DNA of 64,000 nucleotides from Craspedostauros australis (Eukaryota > Bacillariophyta > Bacillariophyceae > Mastogloiales > Achnanthaceae): positions 620,001-684,000 of the forward strand of contig JAMXDE010000009.1 of the NCBI GenBank assembly GCA_026770025.1, written 5' to 3'. How positions within the stretch are numbered: the stretch's first letter is position 1; the number at the start of each line of letters is the position of its first letter. The position numbers and the translations under genes are program-made. The notes beneath the pieces are model-generated. The model saw only the letters and a program-made list of their open reading frames with translations. It did not search any database and was not told where the DNA came from. This document shows, piece by piece, positions 9,718 through 21,240 of the stretch.

Positions 9718-11100
9718 TCGCATTGGAACGACGATGTCGACAAAATGGCGGGAGCGGAGCAGGGACGGAACGGTCCGGGGCGTGACGAGGAACTGCATGG
9801 AGATGAGTGGTCAGTGTGGATAGGGGGAGAGAAGACTTGCGCGAGCACGAAGGATACTCTGTGGGAACACATGCAGTGGCAGAAAACCGAGCAGTGGCAG
9901 AGCAGGACAGGCAAAATGGACTGGGAGGAGATGGCTGACGTCGACGGCCATTCTATACGAGCGGCGATGCATGGGCTGGAGAATGGAAGGCGACGATGGG
10001 TGGTGAAGCACGCGGCGCATTTCGGAGCGGTCGGCAGGAACATGCGGAAGTGGAAATTCTGGAGCGATGGCCTATGCCTGGTATGCAAAACAGAGGAAGA
10101 GATGACGGCGCATGTGATGCAGTGTCAGCATCCTGCTGCGATGCAAGTGAGGCATGCCGCTTTGGAGAAGTGGGCGCGCGCGATGAGAATGAACGAGGGG
10201 GATCCGCAAATGGTACAAGAGATCGTGCGGCAGGTGCGAATGTGGACAGAACAGCGCGAGGCAGAACCGCAAGGGTGGTCTGATGTGCACAGAGCATCGA
10301 TGGCGCAAGGCAAGATTGGATAGGACAAGATGGTGCTGGGGAGGTGGTCTTGGCAGTGGCGGCGAGTACGGACTGAAACGATGCGGCGAAGTGGCAATAG
10401 AGATACGCCAACGCATTGGATTAGCCAAGCGATTCGAGGCCTGTGGGAAGTACGATGGGTGGCGTGGAAAGCATGAAATCAGGCACTGCACGAGGATGAG
10501 CTTTGGAGCAAATAGACAGAGAAGGTCCAGCAGGCGCAAGAGAAGGTGGAAGTGGTGTAGCAGTGAGGGAGTAGAGGATTATTCTGGAGGGACGCGGGGC
10601 TGCTGGAGAACACGAGCAAGGAGCAGGTCCAGAGAATGCCAGTGGATGAGCAACTTGCGCGGGTACGGCATGTGGAGGCGGCCAGAGTAGGAACAGCGGC
10701 AAGTCGGTTATGGCAGACGGGGCCGAGGACAGGAGCAGCAACGCCCACCATGGGTGACAGGCAACGAAGAGGGCGCCAAAGGGAGGATTATGGCATCAGG
10801 AGGGGCAGAAGAGGAAGTGCGCGAGCAGGCTCCGGTCAAGGAGGGCAGAGCGTGAACAAGCGAGGCGGAGACGCGGGAATACATGATATGGGTGAAGTGC
10901 ACGGCGGATGTGGAATCGGGTGCCCAGTGCGGTATGTTCTATGTGATTTATGGAGATGGCAATCTGTGGAAGGCAGGGAAGCGAGATCCTAATAGAAGTC
11001 GTTCTGGCGTGGTCGGCCTTTTGGCTCGTCGTTTGCGGGCGACTATGAAGCCTTCGAGGCAACCTTGAATGCAAGGGATAGTCAGTGAGTTATTATTATT
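9718..11100 (+). mobile_element. 5'-truncated non-LTR (LINE-like) retrotransposon copy
   Basis: The segment is bounded by a 17-bp direct repeat. On the plus strand it ends in a short (TTA)n tail just before the right repeat (about 11088-11100). It contains the C-terminal end of a reverse-transcriptase-type polyprotein (separate entry) followed by a 3' UTR of about 350 nt. A variable-length target duplication, a 3' simple-sequence tail and loss of the 5' end are the hallmarks of target-primed reverse transcription. No LTRs are visible. The copy is inactive because it lacks the RT core and carries stops. Confidence 0.7.
9745..10740 (+). pseudogene. Retrotransposon polyprotein C-terminus, decayed
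   Basis: The frame is open for 192 codons from an ATG at 9745. It stays readable in the same frame to about 10740 despite stops at 10321, 10474, 10513 and 10558-10566. Visible features are a zinc-knuckle-like CLVC...HVMQC (about 10075-10130, C-x2-C...H-x4-C) preceded by RRRWVVKHAAHFG, and after the first stop LWEVRWVAWKA*NQALHED. The stop in the last motif sits where its neighbour at 12.9 kb has Arg, so it is probably CGA to TGA. This tail type occurs downstream of reverse transcriptases in diatom retroelement gene models, which is family knowledge and not proven here. No catalytic RT motif is present. Confidence 0.65.
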
Positions 11101-11117
11101 ATTCAGATGGTCGATCA
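11101..11117. repeat. Right direct repeat, probable target-site duplication
   Basis: Identical to 9701-9717 and directly downstream of the (TTA)n tail of the retroelement copy. Confidence 0.75.
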
Positions 11118-12884
11118 GATGATCTGCGTGGTAATGGCGAATCATTTCTGATGTAGATGCCGTCGCCATCCCACTGCAACTCTCTAGATCACCGAGGCGG
11201 CGCCTGAATCCACATGACGCCTGTGTGTCGGCATCATTGCAGTTGTGCACACATCTCAAAATGTGAGCGGACTCAAGTCCACGACTGTTCCCAAGCTGGA
11301 CTCAGACCTGGACAAAAAGAAATACCGATCGGTCAGTTCGCGCCAAAAGCATCGGGCCACATCCTCAGTGCGCCGAGAATGTGCGCATCCTCCATCGCAT
11401 GATCCTTCGTGGGGCCATGCCCCTATGCGACAATCATCGATCGACAATGCTCAACCAAAGACGTTCAGTCTCCCAAGTAATTCGATCACTGGACGCTATC
11501 CTATCAGACTCAATTTTCAGCATATCAACACATCCGTTTGGTTTCGCATCCGTTTCACTGAGCACACACACACGCTCCTCGCACTTGCCCGCGGTGTATG
11601 GCAATTATCAGACCATCAGCTTCCGCACCTCAGTCAACTAGTCATAAAACCCAAGTAGCTGTATTCTAAGACCGCGATCTATCACATAGTAGTCAGATCA
11701 TTTTGGGGGTACCAGCTACATACACTTTTGATCCGCTGCATCACGCGGTTACGTTCCGGGTCATTGGTACGTATGTGCCTACGGACATGCAATTCAGAGG
11801 ACTACGTTGTGACCTTGAGGACCATCTCCAACCATTCGCGGCATGTATCAACGCAATAGCCACGCTACGAATACTCGACCACGTATTCGTTACTTTTGGA
11901 ATGCGGTTCACAAGAAACAACCAGACGGACCAAGGAACAACGCCAACAGCACAAAAGAATGAAGTTATGCTTTCGCGGCGACGGCCACCAATCCCATGAT
12001 CATTGCGAGCCCATGCAATTGAAGTATGATCGGTCGTGACACATTGCGATCTCGCTGCAGATTCCATTTTCACAACCGGCACATCTTCAAGGACACGGAG
12101 AGCACCATCCGCATCATCCCCGCAACAAACGTAATAAATAGGCTACCGCAAGAGAGCTGCTGTCCATTTTCCTGCTATACTCAGCTTGCTGCCGTGGTTC
12201 ATGGTGATTGCAGTCTCAGCCATTTCGTGTTTTGCATGATATTTTGCAGGGAATATGAACTAGCGTTTTGCTCCACAGGGAACAAAAAATGACGAGTCAA
12301 TGGTTCAGCTGGCCCATGGCACATTTTTTGCCTGTCTGAACTCCAACCTGTGAAGTGACGTCGCTCACTTTTTGCCGCTTTGGAGGTGCGCGCCAGTCGC
12401 TGGCGATCGTTTTACTCTCCATGCTTGGGTGCACTCGTCTCTCACCCATGGAATCGTCCTGCCAGGTGCGTGCATGGCTGCCACAAATGAAAGTTGTACA
12501 AATGCTTGGGCTCCTATCACCAACAATAGGTCGTGCGGTGCTGTTTTCATTTTGTTCCATTTCTCCATTCGAATATTGGTGTTGTCATTGCTGTTTTCGT
12601 TCCATGCTGGGTGCTCCACTTGTGCCATGGAACTATGCAGCACATGTGCCAACTTTCTTGTAAAAGGGTGAAAGGCTGATTGATGATTACTTGACTGTCG
12701 TCTTCTGATTGCAGCGCGAGAGTGAGCGATGCCCTGCATGTACCGTGCGATGGCACGAGATGTCAGCTCTTGATTGTAGTAGAGCTGTGAACGGAACAGG
12801 ATGACTGATGGCTCTGACGTTGCTGGTCTGATGATCAAAGAAGGACAACGATGCTGCATGATGTTGTGTCATGCACGAGGATCT
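11118..12884. other. Intergenic, no recognisable gene
   Basis: The frames are short and show no domain. This may be older decayed repeat DNA lying between two retroelement fragments. Confidence 0.45.
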
Positions 12885-13273
12885 GGGAACCGATGTAGAG
12901 GGGTTTTCTGAGGCGGCAACAATCCAGAAAGTCCGTGGCGAAATGGTCTGGATAGCTCATATGTCGCATCTAGCGCATGGCGTGGGAGCAATGGGCAGCT
13001 CGAAACGAAGCACTTTTTGAAGGTCAAGACTTGGCTGAAGCCGGAATAAATCAAGCTCTTCGCAATAGATCAGAATCATTTCGTCTCCGCCGCGAGCACC
13101 ATCGGCCCACTCACCACAGGATTCAACGGACGGCACCAACAGCAGACGCGCACATAGCGCAGGTCGCGATATGGGTCGAGCAAACCACACAGATGTTGCA
13201 TGAACCGACTGCCTCTGGCACCCTGTTCATGTGGCTGAAGCGCAGAAGACGCGCTCATCCAACCCCGGCCTAA
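12885..13273 (+). pseudogene. Second fragment of the same retrotransposon C-terminal domain
   Basis: The frame ending at the stop near 13273 reads SRKSVAKWSG*LICRI*RMAW, then EQWAARNEALFEG. Restoring nothing, the pattern W-x(5)-I-x2-I-x-x-M-A-W-x2-W-A-A-R-N-E-A-L lines up with THWISQAIRGLWEVRWVAWK followed by A*NQAL of the copy at 10.4 kb. Two TAG stops (one at 12971) sit at positions matching Gln/Trp-type residues. The open part from ATG 12977 (98 codons) is therefore a remnant, not a gene. No target duplication was found for this copy. Confidence 0.5.
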
Positions 13274-14370
13274 AATGTAAAGCAGCCGCATACACGACAG
13301 CTCGCACATTCACTGAATGCATACAACAATCAACAGATTCTGTGCTCCCTTAGTGTCCGGCGCGAAGTTGAAAGGAGGCGGAGGGAAGCGCCTCCAGCGC
13401 AGCCCCATAAGAGAGTTTGATCTTTGCATTATTTATTTGCTCATGCACAAGGATCTGAAGCTTCAAGGAACATGACAGACGACGTAGGATGATGGAGGGA
13501 GTTGCAATTTTCGGGGCGAGGTTGGTGATGGCGCCATTTGTTGATTGGTATCTTTCATCGAGTCCCCAGTCACGGATTACTGACAACTCCATCGACTCCC
13601 ACAACTTTGCCGCATGCGTTCACAAAATACGATCGGGCACTGTGCCATGCATGGACGTGGTCGATCGGGACGGCTCGTACTCGCATATGCCCGATGATAG
13701 TGCCGATACGCATCAAAGTATTGCTTGCGTTTTGTTGCTGTAGACTGGCTCAGATCAGCCTACATTGGTGCATCCATCCGTCCGAGAGGCATTGAGGTTG
13801 CAGGCTATGCACATGCTGATATGGGTATGGGTATCCAACCATTCAGGTCTTTGCGGAGGCTTCAGGAGCAGATCAAGGGCGTTGATACACCTATGAGCGC
13901 CCCCTGGATACAACACAGTTTGATGGACGTCCTGAGATTGATGATTCCAATGGGGATTTGTTCAGATATGGTTCATGTTGGCAGTTCCTGGATGGTGTCA
14001 CATGAATGCAAAGCTTGAAGGAGCCGGTATTCGAAGATGCAAATGCAGCAAATAACCACATGGAAAGTGTCCGGGAGAGGTCCAAGGATAAGCTCAAGAT
14101 GATTTCATTCCTCCAAATTGATCAGTGCAGTGCAGATATAGGCCGGTTTGACCCACAGTGGCGTTCGACGATCGGTGTCATCGTGTGTACGAGGAACATG
14201 AAGGTTTCAACCCCTTACGCAAGTAAAGAAAGCGTACAAACCCACGGAATATGCCGATGGAAAGGCCTTGGATGGGTCCCAATCGGTTGCATGCCTTCGG
14301 ACTGGTCATTCCCATGCATGAGTAGCAAAATCGCGAAACACCGAGGAGCTGAATATTCACCGTTGCGTGC
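13274..14370. other. Repeat-flanking DNA with a decayed satellite edge
   Basis: No supportable gene. The open frames at 13725-14018 and 14006-14374 have no known domain. From about 14280 the sequence begins to resemble the satellite monomer ('ggtcattcccatgca', 'gctgaatattcac') and so looks like a decayed terminal monomer. Confidence 0.5.
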
Positions 14371-17300
14371 ATGACCAAATTGGACCGGAGTGACCCCTAA
14401 ATATACATTGGCGACCTATAACCACTCGGAGCGTGCCCATCGGGGACCACACCATGGCCCACTATTGTTGGTTTGCTCGCGCATTGATCATTCCTATGTA
14501 CATCTGGCCAGAACACGATATTCAGTGTTGCTGAATATTCAGCTTCATGTGTGTGACGAAATTTGACCGGAGGCACGCTTAAATATGCATTGGCGACCTA
14601 TAACCAGTCGGAACGCACCCATGGGGGACCATACCATGGCCCACTATCGTTGGTGTGCTCGCGAATTGATCATTCCTATGTACATCTAGCCAGAACACGA
14701 TATTCAGTGGTGCTGAATATTCTACTTCATGTGTGTGACGCAATTTGACCGCAGGATCCCCTAAATATGCAATGGCAGCCTATAACCACTCGGAACGCAC
14801 CCATCGGGGACCATACCATGGCCCACTATCGTTGGTTTGCCCGCGCATTGACCATTCCTATGCACTTCTGGCCAGAACACGATATTCAGTGGCGCTGAAT
14901 ATTCACTGTCATATGTATCACCAAATTGGACCGGAGGATCCCTTAAATATGCAATGACGGCCTATAACCACTCGGAACGCACCCATTGGGGACCATACCA
15001 TCGTCCACCATTGTTGGTTTGCTCGCGCATTGATCATTCCTATGCACTTCTGTCCAAAACACGATATTCAGTGATGCTGAATATTCACAGTCATATGAAT
15101 CACCAAATTGGACCTCAGGACCCCTAAATATGCAATGACGGCCTATAACCACTCGGAACGCACCCATTGGGGACCATACCATGGCCCACCATCGTTGGTT
15201 TGCTTGCGCATTGATCATTCCTATGTACATCTGTCCAGAACATGATATTCAGTGATGCTGAATATTCAACTTCATATGAATCACCAAAATTGGACGGAGG
15301 GACCTCTAAATACGTAATGGCGGTCTATAACAACTTGGAACGCACCCATTGGGGACCATACCATGGCCCACCATCGTTGGTTTGCTCGCACATTGACCAT
15401 TCCTATGTACATCTATCCAGAACACGATATTCAGTGGTGCTGAATATTCACCATCATATGAATCACCAAATTCGACCGGAGGATCCTATAAATACGTAAT
15501 GACGACCTATAACCACTCGGAACGCACCCATTGGGGACCATACCATGGCCCACCATCGTTGGTTTGCTCGCGCATTGACCATTCCTACGTACATCTATCC
15601 AGAACACGATATTCAGTGATGCTGAATATTCAACTTCGAGTGTATCACCAAATTGGACCTCAGGACCCCTAAACATGCAATGGCGGCCTATAACCACTCG
15701 GAACGCACCCATTGAGGACCATACCATGGCCCACCATCGTTGGTTTGCTCGCGCATTGACCATTCCTATGCACTTCTGGCCAGAACACGATATTCAGTGG
15801 TGCTGAATATTCACTGTCATATGAATCACGAAATTGGACGGAGTGACTCCTAAATATGCAATTACGGTCTATAACCACTCGGAACGCACCCATTGGGGAC
15901 CATACCATGGCCCACCATCGTTGGTTTGCTCGCGCATTGACCATTCCTATGCACTTCTGGCCAGAACACGATATTCAGTGGTGCTGAATATTCAACTTCA
16001 TATGAATCACCAAATTGGACCTCAGGACCCCTAAACATGCAATGGCGGCCTATAACCACTCGGAACGCACCCATTGAGGACCATACCATGGCTCACCATC
16101 GTTGGTTTGCTCGCGCATTGACCATTCCTATGCACTTCTGGCCAGAACACGATATTCAGTGGTGCTGAATATTCAACTTCATATGTATCACCAAATTTGA
16201 CCGGAGGATCCCTTAAATTTGCATTGGCGACCTATAACCACTCGGAACGCACCCACCGGGGACCATACCATGGCCCACCATCGTTGGTTTGCTCGCGCAT
16301 TGATCATTCCTATGCACTTCTAGCCAGAACACGATATTCAGTGGTGCTGAATATTCAACTTCGAGTGTATCACCAAAATTGACCGCAGGACCCCTTAAAT
16401 ATGCAATGACGGCCTATAACAACTTGGAACGCACCCATTGGGGACCATACCATCGTCCCCCGTTGTTGGTTTGCCCGCGCATTGATCATTCCTATGCACT
16501 TCTGTCCAGAACACGATATTCAGTGGTGCTGAATATTCACTGTCATATGAATCACGAAATTGGACGGAGTGACTCCTAAATATGCAATGACGACCTATAA
16601 CCACTCGGAACGCACCCACCGGGGACCATACCATGGCCCACCATCGTTGGTTTGCTCGCGCATTGATCGTTCCTATGTACATCTGTCCAGAACACGATAT
16701 TCAGTGGTGCTGAATATTCACTGTCATATGTATCACCAAAATTGGACGGAGGGACCTCTAAATACGTAATGGCGGCCTATAACCACTCGGAACGCACCCA
16801 TCGGGGACCATACCATGGCCCACCATCGTTGGTTTGCTCGCGCATTGACCATTCCTATGTACATCTATCCAGAACACGATATTCAGTGGTGCTGAATATT
16901 CACTGTCATATGAATCACGAAATTGGACGGAGTGACTCCTAAATATGCAATGACGACCTATAACAACTTGGAACGCACCCATCGGGGACCATACCATCGT
17001 CCCCCGTTGTTGGTTTGCTCGCGCATTGACCATTCCTATGTACATCTATCCAGAACATGATATTCAGTGGTGCTGAATATTCAACTTCATATGAATCACC
17101 AAAATTGGACGGAGGGACCTCTAAATACGTAATAATGACCTATAACCACTTGGAACGCACTCATTGGGGACCATACCATCGTCCACCGTTGTTGGTTTGC
17201 CCGCGCATTGATCATTCCTATGCACTTCTGTCCAGAACACGATATTCAGTGGTGCTGAATATTCACTGTCATATGAATCACGAAATTGGACGGAGTGACT

Positions 17301-20229
17301 CCTAAATATGCAATTACGGTCTATAACCACTCGGAACGCACCCACCGGGGACCATACCATGGCCCACCATTGTTGGTTTGCTCGCGCATTGACCATTCCT
17401 ATGCACTTCTGGCCAGAACACGATATTCAGTGGTGCTGAATATTCAACTTCATATGTATCACCAAATTTGACCGGAGGATCCCTTAAATTTGCATTGGCG
17501 ACCTATAACCACTCGGAACGCACCCACCGGGGACCATACCATGGCCCACCATCGTTGGTTTGCTCGCGCATTGATCATTCCTATGCACTTCTAGCCAGAA
17601 CACGATATTCAGTGGTGCTGAATATTCAACTTCGAGTGTATCACCAAAATTGACCGCAGGACCCCTTAAATATGCAATGACGGCCTATAACAACTTGGAA
17701 CGCACCCATTGGGGACCATACCACGGCCCACCATCGTTGGTTTGCTCGCGCATTAATCATTCCTATGCACTTCTGTCCAGAACACGATATTCAGTGGTGC
17801 TGAATATTCAACTTCGAGTGTATCACCAAAATTGACCGCAGGACCCCTTAAATATGCAATGACGGCCTATAACAACTTGGAACGCACCCATTGGGGACCA
17901 TACCATGGCCCACCATTGTTGGTTTGCTCGCGCATTAATCATTCCTATGCACTTCTAGCCAGAACACGATATTCAGTGGTGCTGAATATTCAACTTCGAG
18001 TGTATCACCAAAATTGACCGCAGGACCCCTTAAATATGCAATGACGGCCTATAACAACTTGGAACGCACCCATTGGGGACCATACCACGGCCCACCATTG
18101 TTGGTTTGCTCGCGCATTAATCATTCCTATGCACTTCTAGCCAGAACACGATATTCAGTGGTGCTGAATATTCAACTTCGAGTGTATCACCAAAATTGAC
18201 CGCAGGACCCCTTAAATATGCAATGACGGCCTATAACAACTTGGAACGCACCCATTGGGGACCATACCATGGCCCACCATTGTTGGTTTGCTCGCGCATT
18301 AATCATTCCTATGCACTTCTAGCCAGAACACGATATTCAGTGGTGCTGAATATTCAACTTCGAGTGTATCACCAAAATTGACCGCAGGACCCCTTAAATA
18401 TGCAATGACGGCCTATAACAACTTGGAACGCACCCATTGGGGACCATACCATCGTCCCCCGTTGTTGGTTTGCTCGCGCATTGATCATTCCTATGTACAT
18501 CTATCCAGAACACGATATTCAGTGGTGCTGAATATTCACTGTCATATGAATCACGAAATTGGACGGAGTGACTCCTAAATATGCAATTACGGTCTATAAC
18601 CACTCGGAACGCACCCATTGGGGACCATACTATGGTCCACCATTGTTGGTTTGCTCGCGCATTGACCATTCCTATGTACATCTATCCAGAACACGATATT
18701 CAGTGGTGCTGAATATTCAACTTCATATGAATCACCAAATTGGACCTCAGGACCCCTAAATATGCAATTACGGCCTATAACCACTCGGAACGCACCCATT
18801 GAGGACCATACCATCGTCTTCCATCGTTGGTTTGCTCGCGCATTGACCATTCCTATGCACTTCTGGCCAGAACACGATATTCAGTGGTGCTGAATATTCA
18901 ACTTCATATGTATCACCAAATTTGACCGGAGGATCCCTTAAATTTGCATTGGCGACCTATAACCACTCGGAACGCACCCACCGGGGACCATACCATGGCC
19001 CACCATCGTTGGTTTGCTCGCGCATTGATCATTCCTATGCACTTCTAGCCAGAACACGATATTCAGTGGTGCTGAATATTCAACTTCGAGTGTATCACCA
19101 AAATTGACCGCAGGACCCCTTAAATATGCAATGACGGCCTATAACAACTTGGAACGCACCCATTGGGGACCATACCACGGCCCACCATCGTTGGTTTGCT
19201 CGCGCATTAATCATTCCTATGCACTTCTGTCCAGAACACGATATTCAGTGGTGCTGAATATTCAACTTCGAGTGTATCACCAAAATTGACCGCAGGACCC
19301 CTTAAATATGCAATGACGGCCTATAACAACTTGGAACGCACCCATTGGGGACCATACCACGGCCCACCATTGTTGGTTTGCTCGCGCATTAATCATTCCT
19401 ATGCACTTCTAGCCAGAACACGATATTCAGTGGTGCTGAATATTCAACTTCGAGTGTATCACCAAAATTGACCGCAGGACCCCTTAAATATGCAATGACG
19501 GCCTATAACAACTTGGAACGCACCCATTGGGGACCATACCATCGTCCCCCGTTGTTGGTTTGCTCGCGCATTGACCATTCCAATGCACATCTGTCCAGAA
19601 CACGATATTCAGTGGCGCTGAATATTCACTGTCATATGAATCACCAAATATGACCGGAGGATCCTATAAATACGTAATTACGACCTATAACCACTTGGAA
19701 CGCACCCATTGAGGACCATACCATCGTCCCCCGTTGTTGGTTTGCTCGCGCATTGACCATTCCTATGTACATCTAACCAGAACACGATATTCAGTGGTGC
19801 TGAATATTCAACTTCGAGTGTATCACCAAATATGACCGGAGGATCCTATAAATACGTAATGACGACCTATAACCACTTGGAACGCACCCATTGGGGACCA
19901 TACCATGGCCCACCATCGTTGGTTTGCTCGCGCATTGGTCATTCCTATGCACTTCTAGCCAGAACACGATATTCCGTGGTGCTGAATATTCACTGTCATA
20001 TGAATCACGAAATTGGACGGAGTGACCCCTAAATACGTAATGGCGACCTATAACCACTCGGAACGTACCCATCGGGGACCATACCATGGCCCACCATCGT
20101 TGGTTTGCTCGCGCATTGACCATTCCTATGCACTTCTAGCCAGAACACGATATTCAGTGGCGCTGAATATTCACTGTCATATGAATCACCAAAATTGGAC
20201 GGAGGGACCCTTAAGTATGCAATTACGAC
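14371..20229. repeat. Satellite array, about 32 monomers of 182 bp
   Basis: Head-to-tail monomers repeat every 181-182 nt across about 5.86 kb. Each holds the landmarks 'cctataac', 'ggaacgcaccca', 'ggggaccatacca', 'ttggtttgctcgcgcatt', 'cattcctatgca' or 'gtaca', and 'cagaacacgatattcag'. Nearly every monomer contains a perfect hairpin ATATTCAG-TGGTG-CTGAATAT, and most loop changes leave the stem intact. Monomer variants recur in order with spacings of about 1,272 and 1,453 nt (7 or 8 monomers), which is higher-order structure. One subtype at 17650-18378 is locally amplified to several nearly identical copies. Base composition is close to balanced, not AT-rich. The monomer length is not a multiple of three, and the roughly 61-codon frames it contains are by-products. 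Possible roles are centromeric, heterochromatic or simply selfish; the sequence does not decide. Confidence 0.97.
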
Positions 20230-21240
20230 CAACCCCTCTGTATCCCAGATGGATTTCTTTACGACGAACGCCTGATCACTCTCTCATGCCATCTGGGTGC
20301 CCTCTCATCTCACTTTATCATAGTATTTTCCACGCGTATAGAGCCTATGTTCACAAATGGTAAACATATCGTTCATACAAAGTTCAGACTTTCAACAAGC
20401 GCACATGGTAGTCGCTATGCGCAAAAAACCAACATAACAATTGGAGATACTCCGTTACAATTGTTTTTACCTTGTCATTTTAACGCGATACTACGTAAGA
20501 GCTAATCAAATGAGTATAGAGGTTTATTTGTGGGACTGGATCGTACCGTGTAACTTGCACTGTGTTCCTTGTTTGGTCATGAGTCTGATTCGCAAAAAAA
20601 AAATTCTCAATTCGCTAATATGAAAGTCACGCCAGTCGACTTTCCCAATGCCGCCCAAACTGCTAAAACCAGAGGCTCTCACAGTACGTGCTCATGATTA
20701 AACAATTTCCCTCTCTGACACGTCACTAATTTGGGACTAGCTAAGGCGGATCCACGGGATACTACGAATCGGCGATCGAAAAGAGGAAGTACCACGGATG
20801 GGAGACACCATTCCGTTTTGCGAAGTTGATTTTGCGAATTATCGAGTTTGTTGTGATGTCGTTGACACCATCGCGAAAAGATCTGGCATTGTGCCAAGGA
20901 AGAACGACTACAACAGTACTACAGTATAGTTACACGTTTGTGTATGGTATACTATATGTATGGGATATCACTCGACACACAACAAGAAATGCGGCAACCA
21001 CAACGGAACCTCCCACATCCCACAATCACATCCACGCTCATCGCATCCACGCTCATCGCATCCATGCTGATTGTATCCACTCTGATTGCATCACAATACC
21101 ACCAAGGTCCCGTACCATCATATAATACCCGTATGCGTAGGTCGTACACATTTCAGTTCTCCTTGAAGCCGTCGAGAAACGAGCACCGTTGCAAGCACCC
21201 AAGGTATCAATCGAATCCACGCTGAGGCCGGTCTGCAACG
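20230..21240. other. Satellite-to-gene transition, no gene seen
   Basis: The satellite breaks off abruptly after 'gcaattacgacc'. The stretch is more AT-rich than its surroundings. A short tandem repeat of about 15 nt ('cgcatccacgctcat', 5 imperfect units) lies near 21024-21095, directly upstream of the next gene. Confidence 0.5.

Noticed and set aside
14371-20229. CRISPR-like regular repeats
   Set aside because: The units are contiguous 182-bp monomers without unique spacers, in a eukaryotic context.
14563-20230. A series of overlapping 60-110-codon frames on both strands that look like a protein family
   Set aside because: They are translations of the 182-bp satellite. The period is not a multiple of three, many lack an ATG, and each frame simply ends in the next monomer.
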